Below, piece by piece: positions 46,001-53,700 of a DNA stretch of 64,000 nt. The notes under the pieces are model-generated. The model saw only the letters and a program-made list of their open reading frames with translations, was not told the DNA's origin and ran no database searches. Positions within the stretch are counted from its first letter, which is position 1; every line of letters starts with the position of its first letter. Location: IMG/VR virus record IMGVR_UViG_3300043438_000518, positions 1 through 64,000 of that record; one strand, given 5' to 3'. Origin of the DNA: a virus. A program made the position numbers and the translations under genes.

Positions 46001-47700
46001 AACTTATCGGAGATATGCAAGCTTTCTTTAAGGCATTTGCTTACGCTGGTATTATGGGAAGTCAATTAAATAAGAAGTTTGATTCTTACTTGCCTTTGAT
46101 TCCTGAGTCTATCTACACCCTTCCTATGACTTCTGTTATTGAAAACTTTAGTAGGGAGTTAGATGCTTCAGAAAGTGCAGTTGTAGAAAGAGAGTATACT
46201 CCTGAAAAGGTTACTAAGTCTAATTTACCTGATAATGGTTTCTTTGTATTTGGTTCTAATGATAGAGGTGTACATGGACTAGGAGCAGCAAAAGATGCAG
46301 TTAAAAACTTTGGAGCAGTTAAAGGTCAGGCAACAGGAAAACAAGGTCAAGCATTTGCAGTAAGAACAAAAATGTATCAGAACGGTAAACTTACTAAGTA
46401 TAATGACTTAACTGAGGACAATAAGAAAGTAATGGATAGAATGACTGTAGAAGATCTTAATGCATTAAGAATGGAGGCTATAGATAATCCTGACAATAAG
46501 TATTATGTTACAGTAATAGGAACTAAGTTAGCAGGAAGAAGTGTTGAACAGATGAAAGATTTCTTTAGTAGAATGAACAGTAAGGTTGGTATTCCTGATA
46601 ATATAATTTTGCCTGAAGAATTTGAAGTAAGAACAGAATCTGTTAGTGTTCCTTCTGAGTTTAATTTCTTTAAAAACTTCTTAACTCGATTTACTGAGAA
46701 TCATCCAGAGTTCCGTAATGCAGAAGCGCCTAAGACTATGACCTACTACAAAGACTATCTTTTGTCTAGGGATAACATTGTAGCTCAGTATGAAGCTTCT
46801 ATAGAGAGTATTACTAAGAGTACTAATGCCGGTTCTAAACAGATGATTTTAGGAACAAAAGTTAAAGATGGGATATACGTAAATCAATCTGCTTTAACTA
46901 AAGAAGAACAATTAGAGTTATTTGACTACTTAAAACCTTTCTTAGAGGAACAGGCAGCTAAAACTAATAAAGGGAAGTCCGCAAGTAAGATGATTGGTTT
47001 AGGATTAAGGTGGGATTATAAATCGAACAATCCTGGAAAACAAGCAATGAATATTCCAGATGTTATTAATCCTGCAAATAAGACTAAGTATGGGTATTAT
47101 GATTCTTCTATAAATAACCTACCTCTGGCTCCTATTACTAGTCGTTTCAGGGAGTTGATGCAGAAAGCTTCAGGAGTAGATATGACTAACTATGATGGAG
47201 CAATTATTAATTTATACGAGGAAACTACTTTTATTAGTTTACATAATGACGTAGATGAGAGTAGATCTGCTATTGGTTATCCTGTTATAGGAGTCAATCT
47301 TGGAGGTACAGGAAACTTCTCTATTGAACCCAGAAATAGTAGCCCTGAACAAATTAATCTTAAGGCAGGTACTGCTTACATTTTTGGAGTTGATGGTGTA
47401 AACAGAGAAGTTTGGCATAGAACATTGCCTAAGCCTCAAGACAGTTTCTTACCTGAATTAACCACCAACATAGATGGTAAGACTTACGAACCTGGTTCTT
47501 ATAGAGTTACGATAACTATGAGAAGAGTAATGCCTTTGGAAGAAGGAATGAATGCTACTCCTTTTATAGAAGAGACTCAATTGCCTAGTCCTGTATCCCA
47601 ACAGTTAACTTTAGAGTTACCAGTAGACAACAGTTTTGCACTGAAAGATTCCTTCAACAGTCTACGTGAGATCAATAACAACCTAAGTAAAAACTGTTGA
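34009..47700 (+). CDS. Virion RNA polymerase megaprotein with zincin-like, FVFGSN-type and AlkB domains
   Basis: A single frame of 4563 residues. The N-terminal ~1000 residues are helical with hydrophobic patches (around 460-510 and 660-690), as in ejected proteins. A zincin-like motif HEAWH lies at 1944-1948 with a downstream acidic segment (LEERLADDF, about 1979-1987). The polymerase core carries GGDFDIDKLF with metal-binding D3326, D3328 and D3330, the signature of crAss-like virion polymerases related to QDE-1-type enzymes. Residues about 4065-4200 form a domain beginning GFFVFGSNDRGVHGLGAAK. Residues about 4300-4510 are an AlkB-type dioxygenase (H4412, D4414, H4470, R4499). The polymerase is expected to enter the cell with the DNA and transcribe early genes. 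Identity of the core is secure; how the extra domains act is inferred. Confidence 0.85.
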   Translation: MPQDPIIALLQNQGLDPFTQSKPVSRLQAASISTSAAEISRAAAAPFQAQLTIGKGVNDILAGGAKAEMLSPYENVSSSMLKGIEIPQISLDKGIQQEIKVSADVLSRTLREGSLEESQAALKELRDKYNNISKSVLSNKEKENLRQAYAGLVEQVNQINTFKLAKQQTDSFFSENALEDREKGLKDFNANSRLPLSLKSKQTKNSDIINSLADLESNRIGSRLYNEEDLSTFKSTYVDTDKDLYAGMEMQYNYAVKQSVDEKINDYQKQIQDLDSQIKQSYDQGQKNALAMQKAGVVKELNYANNLSQKLKPYTNEDTYLKNFYPEEYTKKKDRQKQEVYRNEMLAEGDQGSWSETLYRSAQSIGSNFTKQISGAAYFFGNKELGYRLKSAAESIAPPTYFVGKDLNKNSKIDDSEITRDIHGNRVTMSQVRWIDKSGESHWNLWAPVEQTLPILTDVLTTIAISKGLGAVGRGAGLTYGRMGAAAGLGEAANASFVKNWAPRISTMGIVSATTFPRFYAEERSNFKNSDDAFKVATMRAAVEGLTESIVPDVNMFSGKIAYGALDPAFAKLGKLDPASLSRLTVKRDVLLGLLPKGAISPAKAALLMAPAALRRTLTGASQEAIEELGSLVGNYVVDQYASNQNFEVEETNQLTGEAFLDTFVEGFIPSLFISGGSTLLAKGAMKKERLDQARWNIANNPEKYKQLIANQVQNQKITKDEGLKRTVAIDRLAKQLDVIPEIQNIKSLTTLLDDKEAQYNFFNNVLFQEDLLTVDTTQLSEEQVEQHKESLAKVSKDILTTKNLADKYAGLEENDKKAIISKLFDKQAQAATSEDATLSSIMFTAEQTKQMMVTAPVNDPRYEFINEQYKNFQSKVDANIRTRVENFASRLENTPEQVTLLELQMAQDTFLPALERLDALDKGMQVENSPMAPEIGPMPENTPELMQAIKDELASRKIISAEDFNREVSQNLKNPETKQVQEAQLSVAELSEEELATGELSETAHEHLSDTQKFSLATSLQNHKKQKDQSPSELTDLEEFRNRTLFNIYKSSLEGLTPENQVAKIIEMNKVALGIAVDTPAVNNFSANPTNTAVPVTPAPVVNIPGQLDEVDREVYTEYANYLAEFNQQLADFDPTADETRTMVAEFNKNLFDSLLSLDSLNAVRSALLAVYPENVLGIEAMYEAAKQGNINLDSIQFSPKKKERFIARLKTLMGEADSTPETPVVETPTNEVLEEAPEIAEDGENNQTDNYDSAQKSTELSLTNLLKGTKGLELQLISVTKEDVSLNDPAVNLAYSIMEFYSEAERLGKSLAMKVRIQSMMGIYEFVLPAGSVERLNELKQLKSLSPEEKIELRDLLSVNNRPIHNEGMLSFLEENPSEIGTGVGTAFVNSDNNLLKFTAKGKPSTAKTAFVFIPAIKKTGIQSEKEIRERVGRGEILVSPISGIVSGVDKTSPLTNAVGENIYVHTGPATTIKGAQKVYTLKPGVVYLQKEDARYQYTGINIPTNGSDIQILVNAFNNGTLPQNIDESIRQDASLFLNYLNRQINSTKVGKEETLKIRFFKGANLFLSTTNDNKLIVKYQVEGKDGKKYLKPSKNQDEDLLKIGQSSYKLVDARFLEDNKPYTALVVDAKGKISTKQFNSYSDFIKSPEFGANYVREENRTFSFSPELESLNTSSVAVDEIDTTPIAPISEVPTTPTQPADARADIEKRTTKIISSEIVEKGNRKGQTRIVSQTNSITDLEGTLVSVTEYEAKVGDTTVGLGGKSMTLKQFKEEFPLDEDYVGIFEGLDDDSIITVIKVKRVPTSSRFNSVVSIYTVQYGKMDAGIKNDDVKYNAELAALEQPTPQPAKGPKRLSRRPTLYKDPSEDSLIDPDFFFRAKALSNSITGRQNTLAKAWVANHPIFKNTPFIFDETISHPEAYAVWSKAGIFLYEGANYAEAYHEAWHEFSQLYLTPEQKAALYAEARELYGDLTFVQLEERLADDFRAYALSEGKEFPALIQQARKSKSIFKEIWDFISNLFLNKKTVDHYFSRLYKGNLNGFKRRESNQYFKQLYSGKYTYNDAEGVSHALSYVDSKKYLDDLDSLYVATTSAMSKDKGVTFVNILANPKQANLVYSMMAKRLDSEYTQLLESYEQTDNVEYVPRIDAIVDLLENFEATVKFHKQNSFLFEDKVRKALLNNQIVEQESVNAEFASYEASVNEMSQKQLASQTLISALRTLPRYENGVQVFHPVFGTPLLSDFSSNWNILQRRLSGVNSYSELFSRVENIAEVYPQFTEFLSYLPTPEEDLTFTSDLNFKNEFYRIFSMPYIEGYTTDIKRDEDGNIEDVRVFQAQSLDAQNIRRSFDSAFSLNPSEYSLTNAETGTAYLNTTKYFNTFPGIPAVPIDEEEFEDYNRSLYNMLTPLGFNLSPNSIELFVKEDPTVQSARVSLIYNKLKSLSQVQAYIATPLASISSSHMIEDKGSKIKVEGENTSISNIIQYEVEANPQYVNDMRYNAVQKQIWSVNQHTLMTRVLGVLNDEVSYPTLEDVYRELPHLDPTNNPNTIGSFVLSYLFNTAGNRITDKMQNQQVYRKVELGNLLGIKDRGEGEKTIDSNEAKKHYADILGLVKSGVEEINRLSGKSTTRGLIMDLRLRKFLGFNNSTNQVDEFIAYGPAQVPYSLFVSRILPLIKSEVEVTLKDSDKYKISPLDGDGSPKLTYFHKIFTPEQRTALYAAYTSADSTKSLEDVFKEMPEAQAVFNKFQEYIASNVKGSEAILGTTYPVDKVDLFKYHFFSFVSRIEQHKIFFNHPYYYKNPKDIEKRLSMWNAFGSYAIIDQQNIDYLLSDRSGLSMYSHRDAFHAHAGQVGIKINANRAAVDQISYLVLKDEPIKSPTAKASKFYGKYKDAYTNDPKSEKQNAAAFCTLDFYRKFYSLSTGITLPMKQEFDRQDKIYKKYLELQRADEFTRDQLSKELEEELNKGPFYKFTIKKLQYAGHNKIESGESVPVGHKYSMKPILPSEIIGDPKLASILQKLHASSAEYAVFESGTKLSETVKPVSLFNAKGEVQDKAVPVGLIDLKNLKEQVLIENKEDFNNIFSTQFRKLVYKDITTPDGEALYESYKSIIENLTNFDKLNFLEQLDDKEKLVEFLIREISKKNAAESTKDLLRLKEDGTLTHSLDSMIDRTVMESAVVSSVKNQIIKQKLPGAQRVQYPVSLIRPSRKLRFYDIVDGKITKAEAMVSFSKGYYPLLNLLSPVDKQPIGQLDNEGNVINPHTALTRLNEALANPKFRSRYANQLTMEAIRIPGEKHRSMENYEIVEFLPEESGEIILVPDEIVIKSGGDFDIDKLFCYDPVLNADGSFTYGPEITSQEAFELKKDLINRLQENKELFREFYQDKQDLIQDLQDILVSRGIAADTRVSALYKELRSYKYVNEQELVDEGAITETDQERLRKWAAGEVSTEKKDLSKDIKNRIKVLRATLSEISDEGLSQEIININTRLSVIAKEGRDIKNELKNLRGRFTNRLLLNISNRLSQPEIFEDLIAPNDIAKVTEAVELFGSSSDITTASLTNLVSPLYQLYVFSLNTYKTSLGTDAKNNVFHALLQRTTFYREDKNGNRKFLLDANRTVDGFLNFSGVFNIDGDKISNISGEMISAHVDIEKNDGIAKIGLNNVITPVVNYANMAGVRFFDMVKLINLTDGIRKQSSIIRYSRGKSIEEVLDVMYKNASEGSVVKSLIDTSKNEFGRVIRGKLINNVFNQMLKNTTSETSKELMLSVEDPLQDLRRFAQFLELEDQTRDLATISLATDYDTFSPQNFESFRSNILSLIPYIKEGGEKAGIFNKKGLDDIINNSIIAPFQVQQDVLDKFVQVFPISANPKITNTILRQFAVVQKINRKLDYDKFSRTFKNDLLYALYINNVPQVVQFEAYLDKTSPANLATMLTNLKSRLRNRGIAADNIMFDIMSATTDVDSKYIRTGILDTDLDYSVDMYKEEFERGFNWSHSELNPDNALDSELIGDMQAFFKAFAYAGIMGSQLNKKFDSYLPLIPESIYTLPMTSVIENFSRELDASESAVVEREYTPEKVTKSNLPDNGFFVFGSNDRGVHGLGAAKDAVKNFGAVKGQATGKQGQAFAVRTKMYQNGKLTKYNDLTEDNKKVMDRMTVEDLNALRMEAIDNPDNKYYVTVIGTKLAGRSVEQMKDFFSRMNSKVGIPDNIILPEEFEVRTESVSVPSEFNFFKNFLTRFTENHPEFRNAEAPKTMTYYKDYLLSRDNIVAQYEASIESITKSTNAGSKQMILGTKVKDGIYVNQSALTKEEQLELFDYLKPFLEEQAAKTNKGKSASKMIGLGLRWDYKSNNPGKQAMNIPDVINPANKTKYGYYDSSINNLPLAPITSRFRELMQKASGVDMTNYDGAIINLYEETTFISLHNDVDESRSAIGYPVIGVNLGGTGNFSIEPRNSSPEQINLKAGTAYIFGVDGVNREVWHRTLPKPQDSFLPELTTNIDGKTYEPGSYRVTITMRRVMPLEEGMNATPFIEETQLPSPVSQQLTLELPVDNSFALKDSFNSLREINNNLSKNC
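46201..46617 (+). other. FVFGSN-type (macro-like?) domain within the megaprotein
   Basis: Residues about 4065-4203 of the polymerase protein begin GFFVFGSNDRGVHGLGAAK and continue through GAVKGQATGKQGQAFAVRTK and YYVTVIGTKLAGRS. This pattern occurs as a small free-standing protein in many phages (A1S_2505-type, as I recall). Its glycine-rich loops recall nucleotide- or ADP-ribose-binding macro folds. Function is not known; the macro comparison is tentative. Confidence 0.5.
46909..47538 (+). other. AlkB-type Fe(II)/2-oxoglutarate dioxygenase domain within the megaprotein
   Basis: Residues about 4300-4510 match AlkB proteins along their length. KMIGLGLRWD (4327-4336) corresponds to the substrate-lid strand. 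H4412-x-D4414 is the facial metal pair within FISLHNDVDES. PVIGVNLGGTGNFS follows, then H4470 in VWHRT is the third ligand and YRVTITMRR (4498-4506) supplies the 2-oxoglutarate-binding arginines. All expected catalytic residues are present, so the domain is likely active in oxidative demethylation of nucleic acid. Confidence 0.85.
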
Positions 47701-47725
47701 TTAAATTTTAAATAAACTATATTTG
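47697..47725 (+). promoter_or_regulatory. Host-type promoter TTG-N18-TATATTTG
   Basis: TTG at 47697-47699 overlaps the TGA stop of the polymerase gene, and TATATTTG at 47718-47725 lies 16 bases before the next ATG, with an 18-base spacer. The leader is very short. Confidence 0.55.
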
Positions 47726-47741
47726 TATTAAGCCATTAACT

Positions 47742-50700
47742 ATGTTTTGTCCTAACCTATCAGATCCTACTATAAAAGCTCAGTTTGAGTCTCTCCAATC
47801 TATAGTCCCAGAGTATGCTTATTATCTCTGGGATAAGTATCAGGGAGATGTTCCTGCTAAGTACTATAACCTATCTACTGCATTTATAAGAGATGGAGTG
47901 TCTGAATTGTTTGAGTCTAACCCTGAGTTAGTTAACATAGGTACACCTCAACAATACTCTCAGTACTTAGATTCTATCTTTCCTGGAAGTAAAGTAAAAG
48001 ATATTCTTTATCACAGTAGATTTACTATTGATAACATTAAAAATAAAGATAGGTGGAAAAATGGTTTCTACTCTGGTACTAGAGATCAAGCAGACTTGAT
48101 GGCTGAAATGGCAGAAGACGGCAGTAATGACCTGATGACAACTGTTGCTTTATTAATTAATATGCAAAATCCTAAAGTAACTGATTTCGTAGATAGAAAA
48201 GTTGAAAATTATAAAAACACAAATGATGGTTTTATTATAGAAGCTACTCAAGAAGATGCTTTACAATTAATTGGAGACAGGGATGGGTATAATCCAGAAA
48301 ACTTTAAAAAAGAGTATGTAGTATTTGAACCAGAACAGATACATATATTAGGAAACAAACAAGACATAGATGGGTTTAAAAAGTTTGTAGCTACTTCTAC
48401 TATGCCTATTAGTATGCCTACTACTATGTTTAGTAGGAAGGATGCTAAGTTTGTATCTGACAGATTTATTCGCTTAGAGAGACAGTATGACTTCCTTAAA
48501 GAGTCTCAAATGGATCCTGAGTACTGGAAACTTAATAGTATCGCAGATAAGAAACAATACGTAGCTAAGAAACAGTTTGATACTGTAGTAAAAGCAATAG
48601 AAGGTAGAGAGTCTGTAAGAGTAGCTGATAACAAAATTTACTTATCATCTACCAAAACAGTTAAAGGAGGTAAAGTTCTTTATGGTTATGCGGCAGGTTT
48701 AGCTTCAGACATAAATAAAATGTATCCTTTAGTAACTGATGCTTCTCCTGCTTATGCAAGAGAAGATTCTAATGGAGAAGTCTACGTAGAATTTGACTTA
48801 AGTGGTCGTTATGCTACCTTACTAGTAGAGGGAGTAGAGTTCCTAGAAGAAGAATCTATGAGAGCAGAGATAGAACTAATGGATATTCATGATGCTATTC
48901 GTAGAGAGAAGGCTGCTATCATGGAGAAATTAGAATCTGCAAACGAGGTAGTCATTGACGGAGAAGTTTATGCTTACACAGGATCAATGTTCCAAAAAGG
49001 ATTTGCATTAACTCAAGCCCTTAAAGACCCACAGATTAAAAACTATACTAAGTTACTAAATAGATTGGTTTCTAAATTTCCTGGAGTTACTTGGAAGTGG
49101 AACACTGAAATACCTGAGGTAGCAAAAGTAAACTTAGCTACAGGACAGATAGAAATTAATCCTACTCTTATACAAGAAGATACTCCTTGGCATGAGTTCG
49201 GGCACTTTGTAGTTAGAGGAATCAGAGAATCTAATCCTGAACTATTTGAACAGCTTAAGAAAGAAGTAGAAACTTTACATAATGAAACTCCTAATTCTTC
49301 TTCGTATTCTCATGTAGAAGCTTCTTATCCTGAGTACTTAGGAACAGATTCATTCTGGGAAGAAGTTATCGTAACTGAGTTAGGAAGACAAGCTGCTAGA
49401 AAAGAAAACAGAAGTTTGTTTGACAAGGTACTTGATTGGTTTAAATCTCTTATTAAAGACCTAGGAGGAAGAAGTACTGAACAGTTAGCTATGTCTAGTT
49501 TAGTAGACTCTTTAGTAGATCCTAGTGTTGCTTTTGAGACAGAGTTCAACGAAGAAGCAGTAAGTGATTATATGTTCCAAAGGATTGTTCCTGCAGAAGA
49601 AGTTGATGCACTTACTAGCTATGTAAAGATTTCGCCTAATGATCCTTTTGTATTCCAAGACTACGCAGAAAAAGTACAAGTAATCGCTAATGCTATTAGT
49701 GAGACTGAATTTAAAAAGATCTTAGACACAAACAAATACTTAGGCTTAGGTAGTGAGTCTCTCCAAAGAGCATTAGCTGCTATCAAAGAAGTTAAGAACA
49801 TTGTAACTAAAGAAGATGTAGCCGCCTCTGTATTAGAACTTGCAGATTACTTACAGTACAATGCACTTTACTTAACAGGAGTTGTTCGTCACTTAAACAA
49901 CATTCTAGAAGATCCTACTATCCCTTCTGGTAAAAAGCTAGGAGACTTGCATAGAGGTTATAAGCAAGCTTTAGCTATTGAGAAACATGTTAAGAAGATA
50001 GAAGCCTTGTTTACTACTCGTGCTTTAGATGAGATGATGCGTAGTGAAGTCCAGAAGGATGCTTTCCTTAAGAACCTTTCTTGGATGCGTACAGCAATTG
50101 CTACTATTAAGAATGGTCATAACAATAAGATTGTTGATCCTGTAATAACTGAACTTGCTGATACCTTTAAGGCACAGTCTAAAGACATTGAAGATTCTTT
50201 CAATAGAGATATAGAAAAGTTAAAGTCAAGGACACAAACTGCTACTATTACTAAGAGAATCAAAGAGTTAGAAAAAGAAAAGCAAGATAGTTTGCTTACT
50301 CCTGAGAACATTAAAAAGTTCTTAGCAGACACTAACTCTCCTTGGTACTTAGCTATTGACTCTGCAATGGGAACAAAGAACCCAGGAGTTCAGTTGATTG
50401 CTAACTACATAAGAAGTATTAATAACGAGTTTCAAGAAAACTTAAAGCCTATAGCTAGTGAGTGGCAAGATCTTATGGATGATGTTGCTGCTAGTGAAGG
50501 AGGATTTATAGGTTCTGCATTAGATACTAAAAAGTTTTTTGAACCTTTCATTAGAGAAACAGTTCTTTATGAAATCATTGATGGTCAATTAGTTAAAGAC
50601 AAAAAAGTTCTTTCGCTTAACACAGAAGTTAAAACAGTTGAGTTAGGTAACAGAATTACTGAGTTAAAGCATACAATTGATTTTGGAGCAACCGAAGAAA

Positions 50701-53700
50701 TCAGAGAACAAGCAGAAGAAGATCTTAAGAAATTCTACGAGGAATACACAGAGCGTCCATTTACAGACGACTACTACGAGATTCAAAAACTTCTTCCAGA
50801 TGATATTAAGTTTAAACGTAATCAAATCTACCAAGAACTTGCAGCAATTAGAGAAGAGTTTGGTACAGGTATCATTGAGGACGAAATCTTAGAACGCTTA
50901 AGAGACAAAGAACAAGAGCTTTACGAGTTAGAAAGACTTTATACAGAAGATGGAACTCTTAAAGAGGGAAAACCTTTAGAAGATGCTTTAGCTATTCAGG
51001 CTTGGAAAGAAGGTAAAAGATCTGCTAACGTTGTAAGTTTTGTTCTTACTTCCGACAGTAAAGCTGTGTTTGAAAGGATGCTAGTAGATAAGAAAGCACA
51101 GTTAGCTAAATCTTTAGCAGCAGCAAAGACTACTCAACAAAGAGATGATGCACATAAAGCTTACAATAACTGGGCGAGTATCTACACAAGAACTGTTTAC
51201 ACTCAAGAGTTCTACGATACAAGAAAAGATATTTTAGACGAAATTCAGCGATTACTTAGCGACAGAGGTTCTCTAAGTGATATGTACTCTGAGTTGTTTA
51301 ATCTTTTATTAGGAACAAGAGATACTAATGGGGTTTACAATCCTGTAAGTATTACAGACAAACAAGTAAAGAAAGCAAAAGAAGTAGAAGAACAGATCGA
51401 AGAGATTAAAGCTTTGCTTAAGCAAGATAGTCCTTTAAGTGATGCTGTAAAGGGAAGACTAGGAGAACTAATACAGGATTTACAAGCCCTTCAAAGCAAT
51501 GTAAACTCTGAATACTATACTAACGCTGTAGACAATCAATTAAAAGCAATCAGAACTAGAGTATTTACAGAACACACTGATTGGGATGTAGACTCTGTTG
51601 AACGTGAGACTAACATTAGATTTAAAAACTCTGACTGGTATAAGAATAACCACATTACTAAGTATAGATATGACCCTGAGATTAGAGGTGTAGTAGCAGT
51701 ACAAGAGCCTATATTTATGTGGAGAGTTACTAGACCTAACGATCCTAAATATATTGAGACTGATGCTCCTTCTTCTTTGTGGTATAAGTCTGTAGTTAGT
51801 CCTAAATACAAAAACGATAACTATAAGCCAGGAGAAGTTACTTTTAAATCAGTAACAGGTGGTCCTTACTATAACTCTGCTTACAATAATTTATCAAACA
51901 ATCAGAAAGCTTTACTTGGTAGAATGAGAGAACTCCACTACCGTAGTCAAGAAGGTCTGTATCAAAAAGATAAGTTAGGAGATTTGATTCCTGGTATGAG
52001 AAAGACTAGGGGAGAGTTTATAGACTTAGTTAAACTTAAAGCAAACACCATCAAACAATTCTTTAAAGGAATTAAGAACTGGTTTACAGGTGATCGTGAG
52101 GCTTTCTCTGAGGAAGAAGATATCTACGGAGACGCTTATCAAACAGATGCGTTTGGTGATCCCGTAGTAAGAGAGTCTAGAAGACTATTCAATCGTTATG
52201 CTCGTACTCTTCCTATAGAAGAACAGTCTTATGATATTATGACTTCTATGGCTTCTTACGCTACTTCTTCTGAAAGATTTAAAGTAATGCGTAAGTATCA
52301 GTCTACAGTCCTTACTATGGAAGAAGTGTTTAACCAAGGTAAGTCTGAGTCTCTTTCTTCTAAAGTAATTAGAGATTTAGTAGACAGAGAACTTTATGGT
52401 AAAGTACTTGAAGACAAAAATGATTCTAAGCTTTTACGTAGAACCAATAGTATTATTAGTGGTGTTTCTAGTTTAGCAGGATTTAAAACTCTTGGTTTTA
52501 GTCTTTTAACTTTACCACAAAACTGGATAAACGGTTATCTTAAGATATTCTCTCAGCTTGGATTTTATCATATCACAGCTAAGGATATGGCAAAAGCCTT
52601 TGGAGATACTCTAGGAGTTAGTAAAGAGTTTTATTCAACCTATAATCAATTTGGTAATAAGAGTTATAGAGTTTCTTTAGTGGATTACTTTACAGGTACT
52701 CAGTCTATGGCTAACCAAGCAAGTGAAATTAACAACAAAGGTTTGGTTAAGTATGGTAAAGCATGGAAAGCAATTTCTACGCTTAGGGATTTTACTGAAT
52801 TTGACATATCAGCTGTAACGACTTATGCTTTCTTAAACAAGTACAGAGTGCCCTTAAAAGGATCAACTACTACAATACCACTAAAAGATGCATTCGAGTT
52901 AGTAAATGGCGTTATACAGCCTAAAAACAACGTAGACGTAGATCCTAACTTTATTCAACAAGTAAGAATGAATATTCAGTTGGCTAACGAAAGGGCACAA
53001 GGTATTTATTCTGTTGAAGCTCAGCCTACTGCAATGAAGAATGCTTGGTTTAGGTCTCTTATGTTCTTGAAGAAGTGGGTTATACCTGATTTAAAAACTA
53101 CTTGGGGATCAGACACTGTACATTATGGTGCAGGTATTCGTACAATAGGTTCACACCAAGCAGCAATGAGATTTATCAGAGATGTTGTATTGTTGGATAA
53201 AGGAAACTTTGTTAGGACTTGGTCAACTAGTTCAGAAGTACAACAGGCAGGTCTAAAACAGTTTGCAGTTTCTTTAGGTACTTACACAGTTCTTGCTAAC
53301 TTAATTATTCAGATGTCTCTTGCAATGGATTGTGAAGAGGATTCTGAAGCAGATTGGAAAGACTATGTTTGTTTAGGATTAAAGAGAACTACAAACGAAG
53401 CTGAAGGTGTCTTCACTCTTTGGGGTATGAATGAAATGAAGTTTACTTACATTTCTGAACAAGCAAACGGTGTATCTATCTTTGAGAAGATTGGTTGGGC
53501 AGCTTTAGGTCCTTTTAGTGTATGGAAAAAATTCTGGACAGATGAAGATTTGTGGACTTCAGATCCTTACTATCGTTATAAGTCTAACTCTAATCAAGTA
53601 GATTGGGATAAAACTCATCCTATGCAAGCAGGACAGATTGGATTAGCCGTTTTAGGTATGGAATTTTTAGGACTTAGAGGATCGTTTATTGGTCCTAAGT

